Assembly (NCBI GenBank): GCA_015680685.1
Contig: MNCI01020967.1
Location: forward strand, 1-49,339
Length of the DNA stretch: 49,339 bases
Direction: 5' to 3'
DNA from: Gnetum montanum
Taxonomy: Eukaryota > Streptophyta > Gnetopsida > Gnetales > Gnetaceae
The notes beneath the pieces were generated by a model. The model made no database searches, was not told the origin of the DNA, and saw only the letters and a list, made by a program, of their open reading frames with translations. Positions 11,197 through 23,700 of the stretch are shown here, piece after piece. Numbering within the stretch: position 1 is the stretch's first letter; each line of letters begins with the position of its first letter. The position numbers were made by a program, and so were the translations under genes.

Positions 11197-12658
11197 TATA
11201 ACGATGGAAAACATCGGTCATTGAAAATACCAAACGAAAGTCCATGTACAGAGTTCTAACCTCGGATCCGTGCAAGGACCATGCTGGAGAAAAAAAATGA
11301 ATTCGAGGTGCCCTGAATGGTCTTGTCGATCAAACAGGGACTTACTTGATCAGTAAAAGTTTTGTGATATTTGGATGACAAAATGATGGTTCTTTATGAG
11401 AAGATATAATATTTTTAACTTCGAAGGTAATTGAAAATGATGTAATTGATTTAAAGCAATTTGCGATATTCGTATAGGTAGGGAACAAGATTACAAGCAG
11501 ACTTCAATTTAAGTGAAGCACGTGCCAACAACAAGAAAGTTATTTAAAGATGAAGCAAGCAAAGGCTGATCTACCTTGTTCTAGTAGATCTAGGTACAAG
11601 GAGGTTAGCCCCGAAGCAGAATGTCTGTCAAACAGCTATTCCTAACCAAAGGTTCTTACCAATTGTCTTCGATATTCTTGCGATTACTGATCCTCTTTGT
11701 TTTCTTGTCAATCCTTGCTAAAAGTTGCCAACAATTGCCAATGGAAGGAAAAAATTTCTCACAAAGAAAATTTGTCAATCTTAGGAGAATTTTTGCCAAC
11801 CCTTTGATCTTTGTCAACTAGAATATTTATAAGATTAGGGTCAGGTGAAAAATGCAGTTTAGATGATGCATGTCCTAAACCTACAAAGTGTCGTTGACTT
11901 GATGTGTTTGTTGTTGAAGCTTGCGGTGCCATACTACCTTACGCTTTAAAGCATAACACATCGTAAACCACTCTTGTAGGGGCTTTGGCAACAAACTATT
12001 CTTTCATTATGCTACAATACGCTAGAGAGAATATTGTGACATATGAACTGCTGATGTCTGAATTGTGCTTTGTCGTTGCTTGTATTATGCTGCATTATAC
12101 TAAATTACGCTACATAGCGTAATTTAGCGTAAAATAGCGAAACTGCAAAATGTTGAAGTGTTGTCGCCGCACTCCCTTTTGGTTCTGATCAACCTTTTCA
12201 AGGTTTGTTACGTTATACTGCGTAATATAGCGTAATAGACATTCAGCCAAAAAAGAAAACTTGCTAAAATGTGCAGCATGCTCCAGGTCATTGCTTAAGC
12301 CTTGAGATTTTGTTGGGCCATCAAAGTCTCAAATTTTGCCATTTCTGTTGTTGCGATGAACTGCCTTCTAACATTACGCTGCGTAACACGATGTTACGCT
12401 ATGTTGCGTAATACAACGTAATATGCCAAAAGTTAAGATTTTCAAAACATAGAAAACTTTCAAAGTTGAAGGCTTGCCGCCATGCACCCATCGCCTTATT
12501 CTATCTTCTAAAATTCATTTGTGTTGTGCTGTACAATGTGGCAGGACAGACCTTTAACTGAAAAGGGAACTTGTCATGCTGTGCCTTGTCACGACTCCTT
12601 GCCTAAATTGCTAGATTTTACTAAACCATTGAGGCCTCAAAATTTTCACGGTGTTTCA
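11197..12658 (-). repeat. 5' LTR of element B
   Basis: About 1.46 kb. The outer end reads TGAAACACC on the minus strand (12650-12658), as in LTRs D and F. A TATAAATA lies on the minus strand at 11824-11831. The inner 150 bp contains the GTGCCCTGAATGGTCTTGTC block shared by all LTR families here. U3 (11940-12430) carries inverted repeats of TTACGC/GCGTAA words, including a perfect 12-bp-arm hairpin at 12101-12126. Confidence 0.78.
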
Positions 12659-13060
12659 ATGCCTAGGTTCAAAATGATCCTAGGAAGGCCCTAGCTTGCC
12701 TAATTATGGGTCATCTCTTCATTCATCCACCAAGAGTTCCACCTTCCATACGAAGGTGGAGAAGTGATCATACATGGTGATAATGCAGCCCCTCTAACCA
12801 TCAACAACCTTGACATAGAAAAGGATTGGAGGTAGAGCTCTCCAATGACATGCCACCCATGGAGGATGAGGGCCAACCTTATCTAATAGACCCACCCAAG
12901 AAACCAAAAGAAGTGAATGACCTTCCCGAGGAAGCTCTCTAGGTAGAGTTTCCCTTCAACATCATAGATGAACATTTAGATGAATATTTCCTTGTGCTAG
13001 CTAGGCCCTATGCACCTCCTAACCCACATCAGGTTAGGAAGCAATTACATGACTAAGGCA
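12659..13060 (+). pseudogene. Protease C-terminus and tail, element C
   Basis: Starts within the second protease motif (NMILGRP, plus strand, with several stops) and continues through HLPYEGGEVIIHG, which matches HLPYEGGEIIIRG in element A and HLPYIGGEVVIYG in element D. An acidic tail ending near 13057 follows. The active-site half is absent because element B inserted just upstream. It corresponds to 4001-4510 of element A. Confidence 0.75.
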
Positions 13061-13289
13061 TCCCCTTAGTTTAGCATGTGATAGGTGCCTATTTTCCCCT
13101 ATTCTTCACATGCTCTATTGTCCTTTTACTTTTGTAGTTACACTTCACATAGTTGCTTGTGTTTTACATTATTTATTTCACATTCATTCATTTTTTTTAT
13201 GCATTTTCATTTAGCTTTCTTATGCATTAAAAAACACTAAAACACTAAAACACATAAAATTCATAAAATTCAAAATTTCCAAAACTACA

Positions 13290-13570
13290 TGGCCCACCAT
13301 GACCTAAAACTACCCACCTTCCTCTCATTTTCATGGCTCAAAAAGGCCTTAAACTACCATATGGCCCGCTACGGCCTAAAACTGACAACTCTTTTTCCTT
13401 CATTGTAGCAACCCGCAATGGCCTAAAACTATCGCTATGGCCCACCATGGTCTAAAACTGGCAATACCTTTTTCTCTTTATTTTTATTCCAAAATCACCT
13501 TAAACTAGCAATCACCATGGCCTGAAATGGCCTAAAACTAACATGGGACCCACAAAGGGCCAAATTACTT
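13290..13570. repeat. GGCCTAAAACTA spacer array of element C
   Basis: Six or seven diverged units of the complement type (GGCCTAAAACTA with ATGGCCCACCATGG spacers). It lies between the protease tail and the antisense gene, in mirror orientation to the arrays of A and D, as expected for an element on the other strand. The bases from 13061 to 13290 are AT-rich and show no gene. Confidence 0.75.
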
Positions 13571-13739
13571 CAACCAACAAAATACATTAGTAGCACTCAA
13601 TACTTAAGCAAATAAATGCAAAACTCTATATAATAACCAACCCATATAGCAAAAATAATATATTTTATTATTACATCTCCATCAAAAAAAGAATATACAT
13701 GGCATGAATGTACAGTAAAAAATGGCTAACAAAAATTCA

Positions 13740-16700
13740 AAATTGTCCAATAGTAGGGTTGTTTAGCTGGTGGTGTTCGGTGGACGTTGAGACTCCTCCT
13801 CTTCTTCCTCTACTTCTTCGCTAGGATCTGTAGCATTGCCTAGAGAAAAAAAACAACAAACTAGTTAGTGAATGCACAACATGCAAAACTAACACAAAAG
13901 AAAAAAAATAATTTAAAAAAACAACTAACCTAAAAGGATCCCGCATCAGTCTCTGGAGGTAGTCTATCAAGGCTACCTCCAAGCAGTGGAGGATTTCGAC
14001 CTCTGATATCCATGTTTAGTCCTCCTAGCCAAAGTCAATACCTATTAGGGCCTTGCCTTTTTTCACATCCATCCATGAAAGCGGTTCCATTGAAAACATA
14101 GTAGAGGAAACCTCCACTAAGGGCATAGCAATCTACCTCTCTAAGGGCCCACTCACTACTACATGATGAGCGAACAACTTGTAAGCCTGTGTCCTATCAA
14201 TTACCTCAAGGAACATCTCATGGCAATGACAATCGATAGACTCTTCCTTGTATCATTTAAGGTATGCATTTTGCTCATTCTTGTAGTGATGCTTATGGTC
14301 GTTTTGAGTTTTCCCCCACTAATATACCTTTGCACTGTAACCCTTCCAATCTTGGTTTTCTTGGGGCCAAAAAGTCCATTTGCAACCTCTACTCAATAAT
14401 CTCTCTAGTGGCCTCATTCATGCCATGAATTGTCAACCAGTACTTGACACAGTCAATCTTGGTTGTCCACTAGGTATTGTCCCCTCGTGCATGAGCTACA
14501 AGGAAATCATAACAGGACTGTAAGTCCTCCATCTTAATGTCCAAGCTAGCTACCCTATCCTGGACCTCTTGCACGCACTCCCACAAGTGCTCATTTGTGC
14601 ACTAGCAAACCCATAACACTTTCATGCAGGAAAGTATGCACTTACTCAATGCCTCATACATGTGGCAAGGTACTTGCTCCACTTCAGGGAGAAATTCAGG
14701 GATAGCATCCACCTTGGCCACCATATTCGGATTCCAATGAATCTTAGAACCTATTAGCATACAACAAGCAAAACCACATTAGCCATAGACTAAGCATCAA
14801 ATCAGTAAAGCAAAGTAAGTAAATACCATTTAGAAATCATCATATCGAGCTCGAGATCCACCTACTATAGGCAATCCATCATATCCTTAACTAGACATTC
14901 CATGAAGGTGAACTTGTCTAGCACTTCTACCCATAGCTCCATGTGATAGGTAGAGGTGGATGTTGGGCCATTGGTAGACACGTCTATAGCTGTAATGTAA
15001 TAACAAATTTAGCAATCATCAAGTAGTCAAAGATGCAAGAGCATAAATAGAGTAATGACAGATGGCAATGCAAAGCACATACCTAGCAAAACCTTAGGTG
15101 TGAGAGCAGGGGGATCACCCAACTACACACCATTAAACAGGTTATTAAAATCATCCCCATCAGGGTGAAGTAGTCCCTCCTCCTCCAACTATCAAAGGAC
15201 CTCTATAGCCTCATTTAGATCCTTCTCCTATGCCTCTCCCTCCTTAGTTTGATGAAGGACCTCTTCTATTACTACCTTTGCCACTGCTCTAACAACCCTC
15301 TCACCTAATTCCAACAATTTACACATATGTTAAGATTAGCATTTTAACACTTAGCATAATATAGCATAGTGAAAAAGGCCTAAAAATATAAATACATAAA
15401 ATCCAAGAATGCATCTAATAACTTGTACTAACCTACAACATCCATGCGCAAGTCATGAAACTTTAGGTGGATCCTCTTGCCACTCATCCTTTCAACCTCC
15501 CATAAAGGCTTCTCTGTGGGACATGGCCTCTTAATCTTTTTCTTAGATGGTCCCACCATCTCCACAATGTAATGCTACACCCTAGACGCATTCCTAGTAC
15601 CAGTCGATGGGGCCTCACCTACACTAGCATGCAAGTGGTGAGATCATCCTAAGGGACCTATAGTTGTTATGGAAAATGACTCACTAATCACCTCTAGGGG
15701 GTCTTTTGTTTGCATGGTAGAAAATAGGTGCTTGACCCATAACTTCAATAGAAATGTGTGGTCCTACACCATCCATCATCTATCCTTGTGAATTACTAAA
15801 GCCACTACAGACCTTCGTTGGCACCTTACAAAAAATGTAAAATGCACATGTGACCTCACCTAGAGGTTGTGATGCAACTTGACGATCTTGGCATGCAGGT
15901 TGTTGGCAAGGTGAGAGGCCTAGTTATAACTTATGCCATCCTCCAACACATCCCTCATCACTCAATCCTACTCCACCCTAAGGATTTTCCCTTGGAAGAG
16001 TAGCTTAGAAAATTCACAAGTATGGAAGAGAGGGTAAATCTCATCAACCATAGGCACCTACACATCCTTAATGAGTATGCATTTTTGAGATCAAGAAGTT
16101 CCTAGCCACTGCTCAATATCTCCTTAGTGGTTCACCTCCCTATTGGCCTTATCAATGACCAATGGGCCATCAGAGTAAAGACCAAAGAGGTTCTCAAAGA
16201 AGTCATCAGTAAGGTCTAGGACCACCCTCATACCACGTACCCACATGACAAAGCAATGATCATATTCACTAAAGAAATCAATGACAGTGACCATTTTAGC
16301 CATCGAAATGCTTAAGCTAAGGGCCAAAAAAAAGGTTCATTAGCCCAACTGACATAAGCCTACTAGTCAACTCCATTGGGGCTTGGTGGCACAACCAATG
16401 CTGCACACCCTCAACATCACCATACTACATGATGAGGGTGGCCTTAATGCATCTTGTAGCAACCATCGTGACCTCTCCCAAAGTAATTGTAGTTGTAATA
16501 TAGGCAAAGGAGGCAAAGTTAGCATCATGCAAAAGGCAAAGTAGCAAAAACACAAGGGCAAAGTGACAAGCTACTTATGTAGGACAAATGGTGTGCATGA
16601 TGGTGGTGGTGGAACTGATACCTCCTCAACACTGAGCACACCAATCTCCCACTCCGCATCCAGCCAACCATAGGTTTGACACCTCTCATAGGCTTTCTAA

Positions 16701-17346
16701 TACCAATGAGGGTGGTTTGCCAAGTTAAGTCTAATCTACCTAATCATCCCTACATGAATTCTCTTGCAAGATGAAAATTCCTACAAGGTAGTGTGAGTTA
16801 GGTTCAGGGCCCCCTCCTCATCATACAAGCCATGCTTACTAATGCTAAACTTGCCAACAAACATGACTAGTTCGAATTTTAGTATAAGCCAATAACCAAA
16901 GGAAAAATATAAAATCATAGGGACACTTACCCTCTAGCACAGTATACCACCCCAGGTGGGTTCTAAAATAGTGTATGCATGCATCGAGCAACAAAGAGAG
17001 TGTTTCTCTTACTATAAGAACTAAATTCTAGCACTTGCCAAATCCTGGACAAAGGCCTAATGCCCCTAGGGCCTTGGCCTAAACCCCCTAGTTTGCCATA
17101 ACTAGTAGTGGGCTCATTAAACATGAATCTCAGAATGCTCTAGTTTTCCCTAGATAGCAATGTCTCCACATCATCACACTATAGTGTTGGAGCATGAATT
17201 CTAGGAACTCGAATGCTCTTGGTCAAATCCATACCACCTGGTAACCCATGTGCATGTCTGGTGTAGGCATGTTCAGTATGGGCTTCCTCATATAGTAGAG
17301 GATGCCAAAAAGTTCCACAACAATGAGGATTGTCTTCAACAATGTC
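13740..17346 (-). pseudogene. Antisense multi-exon gene, copy C
   Basis: Minus-strand copy of the gene family seen at 1-3359, 26724-31492 and 43957-45609. The upstream exon begins at 17346 after a TAG acceptor with LKTILIVVELFGILYY (compare LKPVLIVLELVGVLCY in copy D), followed by EFLEFMLQHYSVMMWRH. A donor GTAAG lies near 16936. The central block (15960-16327) contains RVVLDLTDDFFENLFGL, QWLGTS, YPLFHTCEFSKLLFQGKILRVE. A Glu-rich stretch is encoded at about 13790-13840 near the C-terminal end. Many in-frame stops. The first exon was not found upstream of 17346. Confidence 0.66.
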
Positions 17347-18577
17347 CTACAACTACAATAGCAACAAATATAAAAGGGATGTTAGTATATATTGTACACA
17401 TTGGATGCACAAAAATTAGCAAAGTTAACATAGGGTAGCATAACTTACTAGGAACTATATCCGTAGGGTCTCCTAGGACCCCACAGGCATGGGACATCAA
17501 TACACACATTTAATGCACTTTGTGCTCATTGGGGTACAACATTAACATAGCATTAGCCTTTTGTTTCACATTTGCATGTTTTACATTGTCTTGGTTCACA
17601 TGTTTTAGTAGTTTTGCATGTTCAATTTGCAAGTTTGGGCATTTTTGCAAAGCTCTAGTACACTTTGCATTTTGTTTCACATGTGGCATAGCATTCTAAC
17701 TTAGAATTTTTCACATTTAGCATTTTATTCTTGCAATTAGCAAATTCTTTGAATTCTTTATAACTTTGGGTAGTGTAGCCTAGGATACTCAAAAAAATTC
17801 TAACTCTGGGTTACCCCTCCCCAAGACCGTAACCCAGGTAAATGTAAAAAATAATTTTAACTATCACCTACCCTCCAAAAAGAGCATAGCCCCAAAAATC
17901 ATCACGAAATGTTTTCTAACTACTGGCTATGCTCTTGGGAGCATAGCCCCGAAAATGTGAAAAAATCAAAAAAAAATCGAACAGCTGGGAACATAGCCCT
18001 TGAAACACCTATAATTTTGAAAAAAAAAATAACTACTATTCCCACTATTGTGCTTCACCCTCACCCTAAGCACCATGCCCCTTTCATAGCACAATCTAGC
18101 CCTATTGTATGCCAATATAATGTTCTCAAGCACTCACTAGGGTCATAGCTTTCATAGCTCTCCTTGCTCCCCTCGCTTTCCACCATGATCATCTTCCTCG
18201 TAGCCTTGATGTGTTCCTCAACCCCACCACACCTTACCCAAATTCTTGCCCTTCCCAGCCATGACCACATCAACCACCATAGTGACCGTAGCCTAGGGGA
18301 TGAAACCCCAATGCATCCTTGCTCTACCATCACCTTCTCCCTACATTAATGAGGAAAAAAAAAGAAAAGGAGCGATGAAGAAGTTTCATGACCCCTCACT
18401 CCCAAGCCATGGTTTCCCTCCTCGTGGCCAGAAAAAACCCTCATTCTCATCCTTTCCTCCCCTATCATCACACGTTGCAAAAAATAGAAAAAATAAAATA
18501 AAAATACTTGAAGAAAATGCTACCATGTCATCCAAGGAATCCCTAAAAAATGCAAGCCCCTATGTTGTGTTGTGATC
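17347..18577 (-). other. Intron 1-like and undefined sequence upstream of copy C
   Basis: Upstream of the first recognised exon of copy C. It contains TTTCACATTTGCAT-like AT-rich stretches (17560-17760) and a segment with paired AGCATAGCCCC words (17880-18000). Short open frames around 18060-18575 on both strands have no homologue elsewhere in the window. No promoter or first exon could be identified. Confidence 0.4.
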
Positions 18578-18677
18578 ACATGTTGGGGTCAAGGACTAGG
18601 GTTTGAGGCTAAAACTAGTCAGTGTAGAGGCCTGTCAGGTGGTTTATTTAGCTTCCTCCCTTTCTTCCACACTAGGG
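18578..18677. repeat. Left flank of element D: fragment of the 38.7-41.9 kb tandem repeat
   Basis: Close match by eye to about 39733-39827, including GGGGTCAAGGACTAGGGTTT, GGTGGTTTATTTAGCTTCC and TTTCTTCCACACTAGGG. The match stops exactly where the element D LTR begins. The right flank of D belongs to the same repeat family, so D inserted into this array. Confidence 0.8.
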
Positions 18678-20816
18678 TGTAGCAATCGAAAATGTCGATG
18701 GATGGAACACCAAGAGGTTACTAGGCACACAGCCCAACCCCAAATCCATGTGGGGGCCATGCTAGAACAAACAAAAGTGGGTACCCTGAACGGTCTAGTC
18801 AATCAGATAGGAACTTAACTGGTGTACAATAATCTTCCATAAACATTGGTTTTAAACATGTTGTATGAATGTTGAGCGATGAGAGACAAACATAAATCGA
18901 TTGAGAATAATGCAAAACATGAAAATAACAAAACAAAATAAAGTAGGCTTGGGTGAGAAAGTGTAGCACCCCAAGATCAGGGGATCTAATATTTGCTTGA
19001 CTGAAGGAGATGCACAACAGAGGGGTAGTGTGGATAGACATAGCTTACAATGAAGTAGTATGATCATAGCTCCTTGAACCATTGTCAATAGCTTGCTAAC
19101 AGGGTTCTTCTGCTTTCCAAGACTAATTTCTAAGAAGCCAAAATGTCAAAATGCCAAACATGCTCAAATCCAACCACACTAAAAATGCCAAAATCCAACC
19201 ATAAGAATGATGAGTCCAAAATCCAAGCCTTTGAACATTTTTCATTGGGGTATTCATAAGGTGAAGAGTAGGAGAAAAATGTGGTTTGGATGCCATGTGT
19301 CCTAGGTCCCACAGAGTGCAAACATGACTATGTCGTGCTGCTGTATAATACTAGATTTGAAACCTGCTATGTTCTGACCATACCATTCAAGATGCATGTG
19401 CCAAAGTCTAGTGAGCTACCATGTTTTTTTACAAAAAATGCCAACAGTGAATGCAAAGTGGAGCCTATTCTCTAAGACTACGTCTTCCCTACTCTTGTGG
19501 GCAAGGTCAAGCGTAGGAACAACTTTGGGATCAGTCAAGAGGGTGAAAAATAAAGCAAACTTGCTAATCTTGTCCTTTGGAGAGGTGTCGAGATGAGAGT
19601 AAGCATTGCCAATAAGTCCTGGAGCTAATCAAAGATATCTTGGGACTTCCATGTGGGTGTTACACTATTTACACTTCCCAACATACTAGAATAGCATAGC
19701 AACTAGTCTTGAAAGAAATATTTCCTAAAAGCCAAGAATACTTGTTTGAGGTCTAGCCAGGCAAGAAACTGCAACCCTGTCTTTTATGTTGGATGGTCTT
19801 AGGACCTACTGATTTCATCCTTGGGACACGTTGGTGCTTTGTATCCTTGCTACACTGTGTTATGCTATGTAGTATAGCATAGTGTAGCAGCCATTGTGAC
19901 ATGCATCCTCGTCTGATCTGCAATGCTTTATCAAGAGACTTTGCTTGAGGCATGAGGCCTAAGTGGGATAGGTAGTTTTGGAAGCTAAAGTGTAGCCAAG
20001 TGTAATCCTCTTACTAGAACCACTTGGCACAGGCCCTTTGTATGTTCTTTCCTTGCTACATCATGCTATGTTGCACAGTGTAGCACCCAATGTGACATGC
20101 ATTCTAACTTAATCTTGCAAACATTTTGTCACGGGATGTTAGTCATGTTTTGGTGTGTCAGCAGAGTAAACATGTTTGTTGGTTGAAGCATGGGTAAATG
20201 TGCTTACTTCATCAAGGCCATCTAAGTAGGAGTATCATTAGAGTGCATCCCTGCTATGCTGTGCTACATTGTGTAGCGTAGCACAACGTAGCACTTAAGT
20301 GAAGAGGACTTCTGATGAAATTTGCCACATTTTTACTGTGTCACATTACTCATGCATCAAGGATGAAGTGGGGAAGATATCCTAAAGGACTGAATTATTG
20401 TCAATCTACATCTTTTGGTGCAATCAGTCTCCCCAAGGCCTACTACGTTGTGTAGCGTAGCATAGCATAGAAGGTCTCGTAGTTAGAAAACTCACCAAAC
20501 TCTTTCTTTCATCCTGAACACTTTCAATAGCTCCTAGCATGGTCCCTAGGTAGACTGTCAGCTGGGTCAAGTGTCTAGCTAGGAAAGCACAAGAGTGTAG
20601 CAAGCCTATCAGCCCAGGCGATAGAGAATTTGACGAACTGTGTGGTCTAGCCCCAGTGCCTCTTTGATGCAGACTGGCCTTGTGGCTGGGGTCCACATTG
20701 ACTATGCCATAGAGAGTATTTTCTACATGGTCCAATGTGATACCATGCTTGCAAGGACCCTTGCCCAAATTCCAAGACTATTGAATCATGAGAGTCCCAA
20801 AATTTATGTTGTTTCA
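18678..20816 (-). repeat. 3' LTR of element D
   Basis: 2139 bp with TG...CA ends on the plus strand. It aligns end to end with 36512-38698. The TATA box is degraded here (TATGAATA on the minus strand, 19251-19258). Four of the regularly spaced GCTAC/GTAGC inverted repeats are clear, near 19847, 20053, 20251 and 20438. Alignment with the other LTR stops at GTTTCA (20816), where the PPT begins. Confidence 0.9.
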
Positions 20817-20829
20817 ATGGCCCCTCTTT
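20817..20829 (-). other. Polypurine tract of element D
   Basis: Minus strand AAAGAGGGGCCAT directly next to the inner end of the 3' LTR. Such a tract primes plus-strand DNA synthesis. It is absent outside the 5' LTR, as expected. Confidence 0.75.
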
Positions 20830-22264
20830 GTTGATGTCTAGAGGATCTAAACAAGAGACGTCAACAAAGAATATGAAACACCATGAAGAACCAGACATCA
20901 ACATCGTTCTTTAGTATCCACTCAGATGACACTTCACTATGCTTGAGAGTACTGGTAGAGTGATGCAAGATAGGGGGTAAGGGATGGATTTGAGGAAATA
21001 TATTCAAGGAAGAAATGAGTGTAAGGTGTAATGCTTTCAAAAGCTATTTCTATAGCATGATCCCTCATCAAAGTGCTTATGAGGGAGTCAACACACATGG
21101 GTGTGTTTCTTTGTTGGCCTTTAACCTCTCATTGGAGAGCTTAGAGATGATCGATTTATGGCCAAAGAGAATGTAAAGCAGCTGTTGTGCCAATTTTTTT
21201 TAGGCACACCCCCCCTCCCTTTTGAGCTTTTCTACTCTTTTGAATTTTTGTGCTTTTTCCTTTGTTGTACACCTTCATTCACTTGTAGACAACCTTGTTT
21301 TTGTTGTAGAACAGGTGTTTCCTCCCTAGGATGAGTTTTTTTACATCCACGTGGGGCTTTGACCTACCTAAAAATGCTTCCCATGGGATGAGTTGTTTTA
21401 TGTCCATCATGGACTTGATGGTTGAACATGTGAAGGGGCTCTGTGCATTGGGAAAGCTTGTAAAGGGATATGAAAAATTGCAAGTATAAGAAATGAAGGT
21501 TAAACTGGCTGAAAGAAAGAATAGGGTGTGCACTCCCAAGTAGCTAAGCTAACCAAAGCTATTACTTGGGAACAATGTAGTGTCTTGCTCTCGTGTTGAA
21601 GCACATCTTTGAATAATGTAATCTTGGCTTGTATCTTGCAAACACAATAGAGAGAAAACCAGAAAAATGACCATGAAGTGAAGTAAGAGGAAAGTCCCGC
21701 TTGCTTTGGACACTGCTGGCGTGGTGAATATTGTTGCTAAAGTGTGTGATGTCCAAAGAAGGAAGGCCAGCATAGATCCCAGTCATGGTAGGCTAGAAAT
21801 GATGGCACTAAAGAGACTATGAACAGTGGTGATGCAGGTGCTCAGGATTCCTCACCCAAGGCAAACATCATGCAGTTCAGATGCAAGGTGAGGAACCTAA
21901 CAGCTGAACACCTCTTGGACATGGATGGTGGTAAGGGCTGGAGGGTGGCAACCTTGTGGCTAGGCCACAATAGTGCTGAGACTCCACCTGTAGGTGCTGA
22001 CAACAAGAGCTACTACCAGGATGAGTGGTTGTGGTAATGGTAGCTCTAGAAAGTTAGCAAGATATCAAATGACATCTCTGGAAGATTAGCAAGATGCCAA
22101 GGGTAGTGACACTACATGTGTTCTAGATGATGTTTCCTTAGCAACATGAACTGCATTCTGGAACTACATCATCTCATCCCATGTTATCTAGAAATTTTAA
22201 AGTGTGCATGCTCACTTATTCATAGGGTTGTGGATGTGAGCTAAGAGGCATGGCATTGCAAACC
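20830..22264 (-). other. 3' untranslated region of element D
   Basis: About 1.4 kb between the third spacer array and the PPT. Short open frames on both strands (for example 21279-21539 and 21819-22037) have no recognised motif and no homologue elsewhere in the window. No gene is called. Confidence 0.55.
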
Positions 22265-22545
22265 CAATTTAAGGTCTTGGTAGACCATTAGACGTACTAG
22301 TTTAAACTCCCAACAGACTATGATATGCTAGTTTAATGTCCTAGCAAATCTTTTTGCTAGTTTAACATCGTAGCGGATAATGGATGGTCAGTTTAAAGTC
22401 ATAGTGGACCATGTTGTGGGTGCCAGTTTTATGTCATAGACCAAGGATGTGTTGTGCCAGTTTATAGTCATAGTGGACTATCTGTGTCAATTTATAGTCA
22501 TAGCAAACTATTTGTGCTAGTTTTATATCATAGCAGATGTTCTAC
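22265..22545. repeat. TAGTTTAAGGTC spacer array 3 (after integrase)
   Basis: About eight diverged units near GCTAGTTTAAGGTCATAGCGG with 10-20 bp spacers. It lies directly downstream (element sense) of the integrase C-terminus. Confidence 0.78.
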
Positions 22546-22574
22546 TTACCTTACTTTGTATCTAATGTAGTCCT

Positions 22575-23700
22575 TTGCATCAAACATAGTATTGCTTGAG
22601 GTACAAGTGGTTAACCGAATTTGTGAACTCATTGCCATCCATATCCACCAGTTTGAAGACCCTGTTCTCATAGGCTTTCGTGACTATGAAAGGGCCTTCC
22701 CAGTTAGTTGAGAATTTTTTTACAAGTTCAAAAATAGTGTTGAGGACTAGGACCCCCTTTTTGATTGGCCATTGATGTAGATTGTAGTGGTTCTTTTGCC
22801 ATTGCTTGTCCTGGTACCATTGGATGTGACCAAGTGTTTGGGCACACTCCTCCTCTATGGAGTTAAGATCAATTATCCTTGACTCATTTTTTTGTGTCTC
22901 ATTTACAATGTTTGAGAGGATCATCCAAAGTGATGGAACCTACAATTCAAGAGGTAACATTGCTTCAAATCCATAAATGAGACTATATGCAGTCTTACCT
23001 ATCGCTATTTAGAATGTTGTACAGTAAGCGCACAATACATAGAGGATTTGCTCATGCCATCGTCTCTTACTGCTACTGAGCATATTTTTAAGAAGGTTGA
23101 TAATGGCTTTGTTTGTTACCTCTACTTGACCATTTTCTTGTGGGTATTATGGCAATGAAAAAGATTGCTTGATGCCAAGGTTGTCGCAAAAGGTTTTGGT
23201 TTCTACACTACTAAATTGTGGCTCGTTGTCTGTCACAATAGTCATGGGAAGACCAAACCTTGTTACTATGTTATCCAAGATAAAGTGACAAACCTATTGA
23301 GATGTAGTCTTTCTTAGGGGAATAGCCTCCACCCACTTTGTGAAGTATTCGATTGCAGTGATGATAAAGCTATGTCCTGCAGAAGACTTAGATGTGATGG
23401 GTCCTATGATGTTTAGTCCTCATCATTGAAATGGCCATGTGATCTGTGTAGGATGTAACTCAATGGGTGACACATGTATGAGATTTTCATGGCATTTACA
23501 TACATCACACATTCTAACTTTGGCAAGGCAATCTCTTTCAATGCAATTCCATTAGTACCCTAGGTGTTTCATTTTTTGATACCATAGCCCTAGGGGCTAT
23601 GTGTCCCCCACATAGTCCCTCATGGACTTCGCTAACAATTTTCTATGCTTCTTCCCCACTAATGCAAGTTAGTAATATCCCATCAAAGGAGCATTTGCAT
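22575..23700 (-). pseudogene. Integrase, element D
   Basis: Inserts the element cDNA into the host genome. In order: remains of the zinc-binding domain (CDVCKCH near 23505), the catalytic core beginning near 23410 (GLNIIGPI, with Asn where the first catalytic Asp is expected), VTDNEPQF (second Asp, near 23240), and PQENGQVEVTNKAI (catalytic Glu, near 23110-23150). A C-terminal domain at 22580-22924 contains KFSTNWEGPFIVTKAYENR, a GPY/F-type module, and ends in LYLKQYYV. Two adjacent TGA codons (23420-23425) stand where Trp-Trp is usual. These two changes and the Asp-to-Asn change all fit G-to-A transitions. Several frameshifts are present. It lies directly downstream of RNase H. Confidence 0.85.

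Larger units (their letters stand above)
10463..12658 (-). mobile_element. Element B: 5' remnant of a Ty3/gypsy retrotransposon
   Basis: Minus-strand remnant consisting of LTR (11197-12658), PBS, short leader and the start of gag, cut at 10463 by the LTR of element A. Its outer LTR end (CA at 12657-12658) abuts protease-tail sequence of element C in the opposite orientation, so B inserted into C. Confidence 0.78.
12659..18577 (+). mobile_element. Element C: truncated retrotransposon in plus orientation
   Basis: Opposite orientation to A, B and D. It begins inside the protease at the element B junction, continues through the protease tail and a TAGTTTAAGG-type array, and then an antisense (minus-strand) copy of the multi-exon gene. 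No RT is found on its far side before 18577, and the right boundary is uncertain. Confidence 0.6.

Noticed and set aside
18061-18575. Open frames on both strands between copy C and the element D flank
   Set aside because: No homologue in the window, no domain, and overlapping frames on both strands. It is left as undefined sequence.
21279-22037. Possible env-like gene in the 3' region of element D
   Set aside because: The longest frames are under 90 codons, on both strands, without a convincing signal peptide plus membrane anchor order.
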